Of a stretch of 55,526 nt of DNA, positions 24,926 to 33,574 are shown piece after piece. The notes under the pieces are model-generated. The model was given only the letters and a program-made list of their open reading frames with translations, made no database searches and was not told the origin of the DNA. This stretch comes from Mediterraneibacter agrestimuris (GTDB lineage Bacteria; Bacillota; Clostridia; Lachnospirales; Lachnospiraceae): contig NZ_CALPDG010000023.1 in assembly GCF_943193195.1 (NCBI RefSeq), positions 1 through 55,526 on the forward strand, given 5' to 3'. Position 1 is the first letter of the stretch, and every line of letters starts with the position of its first letter. A program made the translations under genes and the position numbers.

Positions 24926-25378
24926 ATGAGGATCGGAATTGGGAATGACCATTCAGCACTTGAATTAAAAGCAGAGATTATTGAATTGTTAGAGAAACGA
25001 GGTCATGAAGTTGTCGATTATGGGACTAAAACTACAGAGAGTTGTGATTACCCAATTTATGGTGAAAAAGTGGGCAGAGCGGTAGTAAGCGGAGAGGTAG
25101 AGAAGGGAATCCTTATCTGTGGAACCGGTCTTGGAATTTCTCTCGCAGCCAATAAAGTTCCGGGAGTTCGGGCAGCAGTCTGCAGCGATCCGTTTACGGC
25201 AAAGATGTCCAGAGCACACAACGATTGTAATATCCTCGCATTTGGTGCGCGTGTGGTTGGCGCAGAACTTGCGAAGATGATCGTAGAGACTTGGCTGGAC
25301 ACAGAATTTGAAGGCGGACGCCACCAGAGAAGAGTGGATTTGATTATGGGCGTGGAGAAGAGAGAAATTGATAAGTAA
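24926..25378 (+). CDS. rpiB: RpiB/LacAB family sugar-phosphate isomerase
   Basis: 150 residues. Family motifs: IGNDHSALELKAEI, VVDYGTKTTESCDYPIYGEKV, GILICGTGLGISLAANKVPGVRAAVC (active-site Cys and phosphate loop), NDCNILAFGARVVG, and FEGGRHQRRVDLI. It interconverts ribose 5-phosphate and ribulose 5-phosphate, or a related aldose/ketose phosphate pair. ATG 24926 has AAAGGAG upstream; the frame is open from 24818 without one. It is the last gene of the oxidoreductase-hypA-DUF5692 series, about 195 bases downstream, so it may have its own promoter. The exact sugar is not determined. Confidence 0.88.
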   Translation: MRIGIGNDHSALELKAEIIELLEKRGHEVVDYGTKTTESCDYPIYGEKVGRAVVSGEVEKGILICGTGLGISLAANKVPGVRAAVCSDPFTAKMSRAHNDCNILAFGARVVGAELAKMIVETWLDTEFEGGRHQRRVDLIMGVEKREIDK

Positions 25379-25448
25379 TTTGTCAGCAAAATAGATCAGA
25401 CAGAATGACGGAGCTGATAGAATTTTACGGAAGAACTAAAAATATAGT

Positions 25449-25512
25449 AAAACAGCCCGAAGGGACATCAAAAACTTAGCATTGTTCTGATTGTCTCTTC
25501 GAGCTGTTTTTT
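25449..25512. terminator. Bidirectional terminator
   Basis: aaaacagc (25449-25456) and gctgtttt (25503-25510) form the base of a longer stem, with A and T tracts suiting both strands. It separates rpiB from the convergent phosphatase gene. Confidence 0.75.
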
Positions 25513-25552
25513 GCTGTCATGGATAAAATGTTTAGCCGAGTTTGTTCAGTTT

Positions 25553-26344
25553 TTATAAGGCTGCCAATAGATCCTCTAACACCTCATCTACGGAATCGGT
25601 GACGTAAGTTGAATAATAGGAAATACCCGGGGCAGCGTTAGACATGGCATAGCTTGTACCGACAAACTGCAGCATTTCCACGTCATTATACTGGTCGCCG
25701 AAAGCCATACATTCTTCTGGCTTGATATTCAGTTTCTGGATCAATTTCTCTAAAGCGGTTCCCTTATTTGTGCCCGGAGCAATAAAATCAATCCAGATAT
25801 TGCCGGAAGTAACTACCTTGATTTCAGCGCCGAATATATTCTGCAGATGTTTCAGATACTTGTCAATGATATGAGGTCCGTCGTTCATATTACAAATGGC
25901 AATTTTCAGAATTGGACCGCCTACAGTACGAATATCATCTACAATCTGTGTTGTGTTTTTCATGACATTTACAATATGATTGACAAAAGCCGGGTCATTA
26001 TTTTCGATAAAACAGGAATCTTCACGAGAGATGACAATCTCAAAATCAGGATTCTTTTTTATTTCGCTGACAATTCTTTCCGCCAGTTCAGGATCAATGA
26101 CGGAACGGCTGATAACCTTGCCGTTGTGGACACAGACGGAGCCGTTCTCTGCAATGTAAGAAATCTCATCCTTAATTTGCTCAAAAACACGTATTTCGTT
26201 GTCATATTGCCTGCCGCTTGCCGCTACAAAACAGATGCCTTTCTGCACAAGCTGGTGAATCAAATTGATGGAACGGGGGCTTAATTGCTGCGCTCCGTCC
26301 TGAAGCAGGGTACCGTCTAAATCACTTGCAATTAATTTAATCAT
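25553..26344 (-). CDS. Cof-type HAD superfamily phosphatase
   Basis: 263 residues. HAD motif I is IASDLDGTLL (nucleophile Asp8), motif II ASGRQ, and motif IV GDQYNDVEML near residue 213, with a Cof-type cap between (about 85-185). Such enzymes remove phosphate from sugar phosphates, pyridoxal phosphate or FMN. The substrate cannot be told from sequence. It is transcribed alone toward rpiB and ends at a shared terminator; AAAGGCAG before the ATG is a moderate ribosome site. Confidence 0.9.
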   Translation of the reverse strand: MIKLIASDLDGTLLQDGAQQLSPRSINLIHQLVQKGICFVAASGRQYDNEIRVFEQIKDEISYIAENGSVCVHNGKVISRSVIDPELAERIVSEIKKNPDFEIVISREDSCFIENNDPAFVNHIVNVMKNTTQIVDDIRTVGGPILKIAICNMNDGPHIIDKYLKHLQNIFGAEIKVVTSGNIWIDFIAPGTNKGTALEKLIQKLNIKPEECMAFGDQYNDVEMLQFVGTSYAMSNAAPGISYYSTYVTDSVDEVLEDLLAAL

Positions 26345-26684
26345 ATATAATCACTGCCTTTCTTTGTAAAATATTTAAAAATCGTTTACCTCCGTTGAGG
26401 TTCTGTTTATTAATGTATATGTGCATGTTATCTGCATTCTGTTCAAAAGCTTCCTATATATTAGCGTAAAAAAGAATATTTGTATAGTCTGCCTTGAAAA
26501 TATTTGTGCTACATTATAATAATATTGTTGTTATTTCTAAAAATATTAAATATATTGTTAAATCTATTACAAGATATTAAAAAAACACACTTATTTTTGA
26601 GGAGAAAATATTGTATTTGAAAAACAATGAGAATATAATAGGAATGATTTATTTTTAATGTAAAAGACAAAAGGAGATAACAAC
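26345..26684. other. Divergent promoter region before glmM
   Basis: A 340-base AT-rich gap with no gene. A promoter for glmM is visible: TTGTAT (26611-26616), 17 bases, and a perfect TATAAT (26634-26639). No riboswitch or glmS-like ribozyme features were recognised. Confidence 0.5.
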
Positions 26685-28028
26685 ATGGGAAAATATTTTG
26701 GAACAGACGGTTTTCGCGGAGAAGCAAATACAGTGTTGACAGTAGAGCATGCATTCAAAGTGGGACGTTTCCTTGGATGGTATTTCGGACGTGATCACAA
26801 GGCGAGAATCGTTATCGGCAAAGATACAAGACGAAGCAGTTATATGTTTGAGGATGCCCTCTCAGCAGGACTTACAGCATCCGGCGCAGATGCATATCTG
26901 CTTCATGTTACGACAACTCCGAGTGTATCCTATGTGGTAAGAACAGAAGATTTTGACTGTGGTATTATGATTTCTGCAAGTCATAATCCATATTATGATA
27001 ATGGTATTAAGGTGATCAACAGCAAAGGACATAAGCTGGAAGCCGAGATTGAAACGCAGATTGAGGCATATATCGACGGTGATGCACCTGAGATTCCGCT
27101 GGCAACAAGGGACAATATCGGACGGACTGTTGATTATGCAGCGGGAAGAAATCGTTATATCGGTCATTTAATCTCCCTGGCAACTCGTTCATTCAAAGAT
27201 ATAAGAGTTGGTCTGGACTGTGCAAACGGAAGTTCTTCCAGTGTTGCAAAAAGCGTTTTTGATGCGCTTGGAGCGAAGACCTATGTAATCAGCAATGAGC
27301 CGGACGGAACAAATATCAATACGAACTGCGGCTCTACACATATCGGACAGCTGCAGGCTTTTGTCAAAGAGAAGAAGCTGGATGTGGGATTTGCCTATGA
27401 TGGTGATGCAGACCGCTGTATCGCAGTGGATGAGAATGGCAATGTTGTAGACGGGGACTTAATTCTTTATGTTTGTGGGAAATATCTGATGGAAGAGGGC
27501 AAACTTGCCGGAAATACGATAGTTACAACAGTTATGTCTAATCTTGGGCTGTACAAAGCATGTGATAAGATTGGTATGAAGTATGAGCAAACCGCAGTGG
27601 GAGACAAATATGTCTATGAAAATATGCTCCAGAACGGATTTATTCTTGGCGGTGAGCAGTCAGGACATATCATTTTCAGCAAGCATGCAAGAACCGGAGA
27701 CGGTATTCTGACTTCTTTGATGATTATGGAAGTTATCATGGAGAAAAAACAGTCGCTTAGCAAACTTTGTGAAGAAGTGAAGATTTATCCGCAGCTTCTG
27801 AAAAATGTCCGTGTGACAGACAAGAAAACAGCACGGGAAAATCCGGCAGTGCAGGCAGCAGTGGAAGAGACGGCTAAGGCACTGGGCGGGGATGGAAGAA
27901 TTCTGGTTCGCGAGAGTGGAACAGAGCCAGTTATCCGTGTTATGGTGGAAGCCGCCACAGATGAGATGTGCAAGGAATATGTTGACCATGTCATTAAAGT
28001 CATTGAAGAGCAGGGACTGACAGCATAA
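26685..28028 (+). CDS. glmM: Phosphoglucosamine mutase
   Basis: 447 residues, the usual length. It converts glucosamine 6-phosphate to glucosamine 1-phosphate for peptidoglycan precursors. Start MGKYFGTDGFRGEAN is diagnostic. The phosphorylated Ser99 lies in MISASHNPYYDNG, the metal loop is YDGDADRCIAV, the sugar loop is GGEQSGHI, and the phosphate-binding loop is RESGTEPVIRVM. AAAGGAG precedes ATG 26685. It seems monocistronic. Confidence 0.96.
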   Translation: MGKYFGTDGFRGEANTVLTVEHAFKVGRFLGWYFGRDHKARIVIGKDTRRSSYMFEDALSAGLTASGADAYLLHVTTTPSVSYVVRTEDFDCGIMISASHNPYYDNGIKVINSKGHKLEAEIETQIEAYIDGDAPEIPLATRDNIGRTVDYAAGRNRYIGHLISLATRSFKDIRVGLDCANGSSSSVAKSVFDALGAKTYVISNEPDGTNINTNCGSTHIGQLQAFVKEKKLDVGFAYDGDADRCIAVDENGNVVDGDLILYVCGKYLMEEGKLAGNTIVTTVMSNLGLYKACDKIGMKYEQTAVGDKYVYENMLQNGFILGGEQSGHIIFSKHARTGDGILTSLMIMEVIMEKKQSLSKLCEEVKIYPQLLKNVRVTDKKTARENPAVQAAVEETAKALGGDGRILVRESGTEPVIRVMVEAATDEMCKEYVDHVIKVIEEQGLTA

Positions 28029-28221
28029 GGTTGGACAGTTTGTCGGATTTATGAGTTGGAATATGATAAAAATGGGCATTGTTACGATTTTTTTAGAATA
28101 GTCAGAGAATTTTTTGACCTTTTGATAAATATGCGTTATAATACCTTTTGTAGCAAGAAACGAACATGGAAAAATATCAGGTACGGGGTATTTGGTTGAT
28201 CTTTTAGGAGGGAATGAGTTC

Positions 28222-28716
28222 ATGGCAACTAAGAGAGTAGCAAAAAAAGCTGCAGCAAAAGTGACAGCAACAAAGAATGTAAAGACAGCAGAAGTTAAGA
28301 CAGCAGAAATAAAACCGGAAAAGGTTGAAATAAAAAAAGAAGTAAAGGAAACTCCGAAGGCGATTGAAACAAAGAAAGATACAACAAAGGCAATCGAGAC
28401 AAAGGCAGCAGTTCTTGTAGAAGAAACGGCAGCTAAAAAAGAGGAGAAGACAACAGCGAAGAAGATAGCAGCGAAGAAGCCGGCAGCTAAAAAGACAACA
28501 ACAAAGAAGGCGGAAGTGAAGACAGAGATGTTCTTACAGTTTGACGGAAAAGAATATACAGAGTCAGAGATTTTCCAGAAGGTAAAAGAAGTCTGGACAA
28601 AGGTTCTTAAGAACAAAGTAGGCGATATGAAGACTGTACAGATTTATCTGAAGCCAGAGGAATCAGCTGCTTATTATGTAGTAAATGGTGATACAACAGG
28701 TAAGGTTGACTTGTAA
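28222..28716 (+). CDS. DUF6465-type protein with Lys/Ala-rich histone-H1-like N terminus
   Basis: 164 residues. The first 105 are very low in complexity and rich in Lys, Ala, Thr and Glu (VAKKAAAKVTATKNV, AAKKPAAKKTTTKK), like bacterial histone H1-type tails. The last 55 are a small folded domain (FLQFDGKEYTESEIFQKVKE, VQIYLKPEESAAYYVVNGD) that I assign to DUF6465, found in Lachnospiraceae. AGGAGGG before ATG 28222 fixes the start. A DNA-binding or nucleoid role is inferred from the tail alone. A 318-codon open frame on the other strand is only the shadow of this biased sequence. Confidence 0.75.
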   Translation: MATKRVAKKAAAKVTATKNVKTAEVKTAEIKPEKVEIKKEVKETPKAIETKKDTTKAIETKAAVLVEETAAKKEEKTTAKKIAAKKPAAKKTTTKKAEVKTEMFLQFDGKEYTESEIFQKVKEVWTKVLKNKVGDMKTVQIYLKPEESAAYYVVNGDTTGKVDL

Positions 28717-28740
28717 TTACACATTAGTAAATGAAAAAGT

Positions 28741-28767
28741 AATCCGGTGCTGCCGGATTCTTTTTTT
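28741..28767 (+). terminator. Terminator after the DUF6465 gene
   Basis: aatccgg and ccggatt pair around tgctg... and are followed by T7. Confidence 0.85.
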
Positions 28768-28772
28768 CGCGA

Positions 28773-28806
28773 ACCATAATATAATGGAACGGAATTATGG
28801 TATAAT
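28773..28806 (+). promoter_or_regulatory. Sirtuin promoter with inverted repeat
   Basis: A perfect TATAAT at 28801-28806 overlaps an inverted repeat accataat (28773-28780) / attatggt (28794-28801), which could be an operator. Confidence 0.45.
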
Positions 28807-28837
28807 GGGGCTGTAAATAATGAAAGTAGGTGTGAAT

Positions 28838-29569
28838 ATGTACGAACGGGAAGTATTACAATTGCAAAAAATGATAGATGAGAGCTGCCGGATTGTATTT
28901 TTTGGCGGTGCAGGTGTATCCACAGAAAGTAATATCCCGGATTTTAGGAGCGCTGACGGGCTTTATCACCAGTCCTATAAATATTCTCCGGAACAGGTAG
29001 TAAGCCACAGTTTCTTTATGCACCATACAGAAGCATTTTATGAGTTTTATAAGGACAAGATGATGATATTGGACGCGAAGCCGAATCCGGCGCATCTGAA
29101 ACTGGCAGAGCTGGAACAGTCAGGAAAGCTTACCGCGGTTGTCACTCAAAATATTGATGGACTTCATCAGGCGGCGGGAAGCAGGAACGTTTATGAACTG
29201 CATGGAAGCATTATGCGCAATTACTGTATGGACTGTGGGGAATTTTATGACGCAGAATATGTAAAGTATTCCGATGGGATTGCACGCTGTAAGAAATGCG
29301 GCGGCATCATTAAGCCTGATGTGGTTCTTTATGAAGAAGGTCTGGACAATGCCACGATTCAAGGTGCAGTACAGGCGATCGGCGAAGCAGATATGCTGAT
29401 CATCGGCGGGACGTCGCTTGTTGTTTATCCGGCAGCAGGGTTTGTTGACTATTTTCAGGGAAAATATCTGGTGCTGATCAACAAGTCGGAAACCAGCCGA
29501 AGAGTCCGCGCCAGCCTTACTATCTCTGCACCGATAGGCAAGGTTTTGGGACAGATAAAAGTAGAATAA
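28838..29569 (+). CDS. cobB: Sir2-family NAD-dependent protein deacylase
   Basis: 243 residues. NAD-binding GGAGVSTESNIPDFRS, the catalytic core TQNIDGLHQ with His in ELHGS, two zinc-binding Cys pairs (CMDC and CKKC), and GTSLVVYPAA. It removes acetyl or other acyl groups from lysines using NAD and often controls acetyl-CoA synthetase in bacteria. The frame opens at ATG 28820; ATG 28838 is preferred since AAGTAGGTG stands before it. Clear of other genes, it ends just before a 17-bp palindrome. Confidence 0.92.
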   Translation: MYEREVLQLQKMIDESCRIVFFGGAGVSTESNIPDFRSADGLYHQSYKYSPEQVVSHSFFMHHTEAFYEFYKDKMMILDAKPNPAHLKLAELEQSGKLTAVVTQNIDGLHQAAGSRNVYELHGSIMRNYCMDCGEFYDAEYVKYSDGIARCKKCGGIIKPDVVLYEEGLDNATIQGAVQAIGEADMLIIGGTSLVVYPAAGFVDYFQGKYLVLINKSETSRRVRASLTISAPIGKVLGQIKVE

Positions 29570-29570
29570 A

Positions 29571-29609
29571 TCGTTCCTGTGCACAGCAGTAGGCTGTGCA
29601 CAGGAACGA
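29571..29609. repeat. 17-bp perfect inverted repeat between convergent genes
   Basis: Arms tcgttcctgtgcacagc (29571-29587) and its exact complement (29593-29609) with a 5-base loop. No T run follows. It may stop transcription on both strands by hairpin formation. Confidence 0.7.
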
Positions 29610-29653
29610 TAAATATTCAGGATACTTCTTATGGAGTTTAATATTTATCCTAA

Positions 29654-30154
29654 TTAATCCCGATATAATTTTGATCCCATCCACCCTTGAATATGCTGGA
29701 ACATTTTTTCATCCGGCTCAAATATAATGCAAGTCAGTTTTTGGTCGATCGGCATCATCAGTGAATAGGTTCTTGCATCTGGATTTCCAGAAGAAAAATC
29801 ATAAGTCTTTTCTGGTTTATAGGAGTTCAGTCTTGATGATCTGGAAGGCGCTATAATTTCAGCCTGCTGGATATCGAAAGAAAGCTGGCGTTTCCTTTTA
29901 GACTGGCTGTAAATTGCGTCAACATCCATATCATGGTTAAGAATCACATATTCATATTCTACATTCAGGCGCGGAAAAACAAAGTAAAAAGCAAGTATTC
30001 CCAATAAAACTGCAACGAAAACAGCAAGAAATCCGATAAGCGGCATTCCGAAAAAAGCGACTGCTATTATGACAAATATAACAAGAAAACGGATTACCAT
30101 ATCCATCGGTTTTGATTTACGGGTTACCAGTTGTTCATAATATGCATCATTCAT
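29654..30154 (-). CDS. DUF6106-type membrane protein
   Basis: 166 residues. Two hydrophobic segments (about 20-40 and 43-62) form a hairpin anchor near the N terminus, followed by a soluble domain (VEYEYVILNHDMDVDAIYSQ, SKRKRQLSFDIQQAEIIAP). I recall this form as DUF6106, common in Lachnospiraceae, with no known function. AAAGGA precedes the ATG. Its start overlaps the end of the upstream regulator gene by 8 bases, so the two are co-translated and probably related in function. Confidence 0.65.
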   Translation of the reverse strand: MNDAYYEQLVTRKSKPMDMVIRFLVIFVIIAVAFFGMPLIGFLAVFVAVLLGILAFYFVFPRLNVEYEYVILNHDMDVDAIYSQSKRKRQLSFDIQQAEIIAPSRSSRLNSYKPEKTYDFSSGNPDARTYSLMMPIDQKLTCIIFEPDEKMFQHIQGWMGSKLYRD

Positions 30155-31064
30155 AATGTGATGTCCTTTCTGTTTGTAAATAATTTAACACCATGACGGC
30201 AATCTTAAATGTCATGGCATCTTCAAAATGCCGCAGATCCAGACCGGTCTGCTTTTCCACCTGTTCTAAGCGGTAGATCAGTGTATTCCGGTGCATATGA
30301 AGCTGACGTGCGGTTTCGGCAATGTTGAGATTATTCTGCAGGAAACGGTCAATGATTGTTGTCATTTCCTCATCCAGTGTATCGGGAACTTCGGGACCAA
30401 ATACTTCAGTCAGGAAATCCTTGCAGATATTGTGCGGGAGACGGTAGATCAGCCGTCCGATCCCCAGCTTATTATATGCAAAGACATTTTCCCCGAAGGT
30501 AAACAGTCTTCCGACCTTCAATGCGAGACTGGTCTCCTGGAATGCGCCGGCAAGTTCCTGAAGCTGATAAAAAATCCTGCTGTACGCAACCTGTACCGAG
30601 ACAAGGGCTTCCATGTTCAGCGTATCCACAATCGCATGGGCTGCCTGCTGTATTTCTTCATCCGTATCATCCGCATGCATTGGCTTGAGAATGACGAGAG
30701 TATTTTCCGTGACCGGCACAAGATAGGTTTTGGTCTGGGAGGGGAAGAGATGCTTCAAAATCTCTGTCATCGTTTCATCCATTCCGCCGGGAACGTGCAG
30801 CAGGTATAGAACTCTTGGTTCCTCAGCGGAGATGTGAAGACGCCCGGCACGCTCATTGATATCGTATGACGGTGCTGAATCTGTCATCAGACTTAACAAA
30901 AACTGGGTTTTATTATATTTTTCTTTATAAGCGGTGATCAGACACCGAATCTGGTTCAGCGCTGCCTCTTCCTCACTGGAGGAACATGCAGAGAGGCAAA
31001 GTTCGATTCCGGTAATACGCTTCAGTTCTTTTAGAGCAGCTTTAAGCTGCGGCTGATATTCCAT
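30147..31064 (-). CDS. PucR/CdaR-type helix-turn-helix regulator
   Basis: 305 residues. The C-terminal 60 residues are a PucR-type helix-turn-helix (LNIAETARQLHMHRNTLIYRL, EQVEKQTGLDLRHFEDAMTF), and the middle has a GGDEF-like CdaR fold (about 95-230). Relatives control sugar-diacid or purine catabolism; the signal here is unknown. It is the first gene of a two-gene operon with the membrane protein. GAGG lies before the ATG. Confidence 0.8.
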   Translation of the reverse strand: MEYQPQLKAALKELKRITGIELCLSACSSSEEEAALNQIRCLITAYKEKYNKTQFLLSLMTDSAPSYDINERAGRLHISAEEPRVLYLLHVPGGMDETMTEILKHLFPSQTKTYLVPVTENTLVILKPMHADDTDEEIQQAAHAIVDTLNMEALVSVQVAYSRIFYQLQELAGAFQETSLALKVGRLFTFGENVFAYNKLGIGRLIYRLPHNICKDFLTEVFGPEVPDTLDEEMTTIIDRFLQNNLNIAETARQLHMHRNTLIYRLEQVEKQTGLDLRHFEDAMTFKIAVMVLNYLQTERTSHYE

Positions 31065-31251
31065 AACAAGTCCTCATTTCCGGTTAAATTGCCGTTTTGT
31101 TATGCAGCAAAAGCTATATGCTTTCTTACAGTCAGCGCAATAAATGCGCAGACCTGAGCTTAGTAAACAGTAACTAAAAAGGGACTGCACCTGTGAAAAG
31201 TACAGCCCCCGTGCCTCGCATATGCTTAGCTGTTAAGTTTATTTTATATGA

Positions 31252-32364
31252 CTAGTTAGTAATAGTCAACTCTGTTTCTTTATCAAACAGGTGAATTCTG
31301 CTCATATCCAGAGCGAATGTAGCGTCATCGCCGGTTCTCAGAGTTGTACGTGGATTAACACGTGCTGTCATCTGAGTTCCTTCAACATCGAAGTACAAGA
31401 ATACTTCTGCACCGAGCAGCTCGTATACTTTAATCTTGGAAGTGATTACGCTGCTTGCATTTGCTGCGATGAAGTCAGGATCATCATGTACATCCTCCGG
31501 ACGGATACCAAGAACAACTGTCTTGCCGTTATAATTGCCGTCGATCAGAGCTTGCTTCTTCTCAGCCGGAACTGTCAGAGTATGTTTGCCGATTTTCAGT
31601 GTAACATCATTGCCAGCTACATTAACAACTGCATCCATAAAGTTCATCTGCGGAGATCCGATGAATCCTGCTACGAACAGGTTGCAAGGTGTATTGTAAA
31701 GGTTCTGAGGTGTATCTACCTGCTGAACAACACCGTCCTTCATAACAACGATTCTTGTTCCGAGTGTCATAGCCTCTGTCTGGTCATGTGTTACATAGAT
31801 GATTGTAGCACCAAGATTCTCATGCAGCTTGGAAATTTCGATACGCATCTGAACACGCAGCTTAGCATCCAGGTTGGAGAGCGGCTCATCCATTAAGAAT
31901 ACCTTCGGGTTACGAACGATCGCACGTCCCATGGCAACACGCTGTCTCTGTCCGCCGGAAAGAGCCTTCGGCTTACGGTCAAGTAGTTTGTCAAGGTCAA
32001 GGATCTTAGCTGCCTCGCGAACCTTCTTGTCGATCTCATCCTTCGGTACTTTACGAAGCTTCAGACCGAATGCCATGTTATCATATACTGTCATATGCGG
32101 ATACAGAGCGTAGTTCTGGAATACCATTGCGATATCACGGTCCTTCGGCTCTACATCGTTCATCACCTTACCATCGATTTCAAGAGTACCGCCGGAGATG
32201 TCTTCCAGACCTGCGATCATACGAAGTGTAGTAGATTTACCACAACCTGACGGTCCTACGAAGATGATAAATTCTTTGTCATCAATTTCCAGGTTAAAAT
32301 CTTTTACTGCGTGAAATCCGTTAGGATACTTTTTGTCAATACCTCTTAAAGATAAACTTGCCAT
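31252..32364 (-). CDS. ugpC: Sugar ABC importer ATPase of the UgpC/MsmK family
   Basis: 370 residues. Walker A FVGPSGCGKSTTLRMIAG, Q-loop VFQNYALYPHMTVYDN, signature LSGGQRQRVAMGRAI, Walker B VFLMDEPLSNLD, and switch His in YVTHDQTEAMTLG. The C-terminal 130 residues form the MalK-type OB/TOBE regulatory domain. One such ATPase often serves several oligosaccharide importers in Firmicutes. It lies divergent from the AraC regulator and alpha-galactosidase genes. The permeases at 43153-45311 have no ATPase of their own, so this protein may power them. AAGGAGG precedes its ATG. Confidence 0.93.
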   Translation of the reverse strand: MASLSLRGIDKKYPNGFHAVKDFNLEIDDKEFIIFVGPSGCGKSTTLRMIAGLEDISGGTLEIDGKVMNDVEPKDRDIAMVFQNYALYPHMTVYDNMAFGLKLRKVPKDEIDKKVREAAKILDLDKLLDRKPKALSGGQRQRVAMGRAIVRNPKVFLMDEPLSNLDAKLRVQMRIEISKLHENLGATIIYVTHDQTEAMTLGTRIVVMKDGVVQQVDTPQNLYNTPCNLFVAGFIGSPQMNFMDAVVNVAGNDVTLKIGKHTLTVPAEKKQALIDGNYNGKTVVLGIRPEDVHDDPDFIAANASSVITSKIKVYELLGAEVFLYFDVEGTQMTARVNPRTTLRTGDDATFALDMSRIHLFDKETELTITN

Positions 32365-32546
32365 TTTAAATAGCCTCCTTGTGAAAATATATTTCGTTTG
32401 TTTCTGAAACTAAGTATAGCCAAAGATAGAGAAATGAACAATGTCACGAGTAACCAAAAAAATAAAAAATTAGTGTACATTTTAACCAGATTTCTTATAA
32501 TAGAGAATAAGAGGACGTACAAATGTGATAAGAGAAAGGGAAAACG

Positions 32547-33455
32547 ATGGAGAATGCATATGTACTTCAACTTCTGGAATCTAAGTTTAAAGAATTTCAT
32601 TTATGCTTCTGCGGATATGCGGAGTGTGAGCCGTTTCACAGCTATGGTCCGGCAAGCAGACCGAATTATATCATACATTATATATTAGAAGGGAAAGGAA
32701 GCTATCAGGTAGGAGAGCAGAAATATTATCTGAAAAAGGGACAAGGCTTTTTGATCGAGCCGGAGAGCCTGACATTTTATCAGGCAGACGGACAGGAGCC
32801 ATGGAAATATCTGTGGATCGGATTCGGGGGAACGGGGGCTGCGAAGCTGATACAGGACATAGGGCTGAACAGTAAACAGTTAGTGTTTCAGTGTGATTCC
32901 GGTGAGGAGCTTAAGCAGATTGTATTTTCTATGTTAAAGCATACAAAGTCAAGTACTTCAAATGTGTACTATCTGCAAGGCAGACTTTTTGATATCTTTT
33001 CTGTTTTGACAAGGGACAGCATTGTGGATTTGTTTGAAGAGACAAGAAAAAAGAGTGCGTATGTGCAGGAGGCGATTATTTACATACGCAATCATTATTC
33101 AGAAGGAATCAGTGTTGCGGATGTTGCAGAAGCATTAAATGTGAACCGAAGTTATCTGTATACTGTATTTAAGGAAAGTCTGGAACTGTCGCCTAAGGAG
33201 TTTCTTACAAAATTCCGGATTTCACGTGCGAAGGAACAGTTGTCGCTAACAGAACAGTCGGTGGAATATATCTCCTGTTCTTGCGGGTATAGAAGTGCGC
33301 TTGTATTTACAAAGGCTTTTAAGCAGGAAGTTGGGATGACACCGTCGCAGTTCCGGAAAAAGGAACGGTCGGAAGCAAGGGAGAGTCTGACAGCCGCTAA
33401 GGAAGAATTGGAATTGATCGGGGATGCGAGAACATGCAAAATGATAGATGGATAA
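32547..33455 (+). CDS. AraC family regulator (MsmR-like)
   Basis: 302 residues. The N-terminal 140 are a cupin-like sugar-sensing domain (YIIHYILEGKGSYQVGEQKY, KGQGFLIEPESLTFYQAD). The C-terminal 100 are two AraC helix-turn-helix units (ISVADVAEALNVNRSYLYTV, VEYISCSCGYRSALVFTKAF) ending GMTPSQFRKKE. It is followed 119 bases later by the alpha-galactosidase gene, and lies divergent to the ugpC-type ATPase, so it probably activates both in response to alpha-galactosides. A TATAAT at 32496-32501 is a likely -10 for it. Confidence 0.88.
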   Translation: MENAYVLQLLESKFKEFHLCFCGYAECEPFHSYGPASRPNYIIHYILEGKGSYQVGEQKYYLKKGQGFLIEPESLTFYQADGQEPWKYLWIGFGGTGAAKLIQDIGLNSKQLVFQCDSGEELKQIVFSMLKHTKSSTSNVYYLQGRLFDIFSVLTRDSIVDLFEETRKKSAYVQEAIIYIRNHYSEGISVADVAEALNVNRSYLYTVFKESLELSPKEFLTKFRISRAKEQLSLTEQSVEYISCSCGYRSALVFTKAFKQEVGMTPSQFRKKERSEARESLTAAKEELELIGDARTCKMIDG

Positions 33456-33574
33456 TTAAAATCTAACATTTTGCATGTTTTTTATAACAAAATAATCTAA
33501 CGCAGGAAATGATGATAAGGATATACTATCATTCATAGAGAAGGAATCAATGATAATAATGGAGGCGGGAGTTT

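Noticed and set aside
27660-28616. A 318-codon frame on the minus strand
   Set aside because: It runs across the end of glmM and antisense to the Lys/Ala-rich gene; Phe/Ser/Val-rich composition is the mirror of that biased sequence, and no ribosome site or family match is seen.
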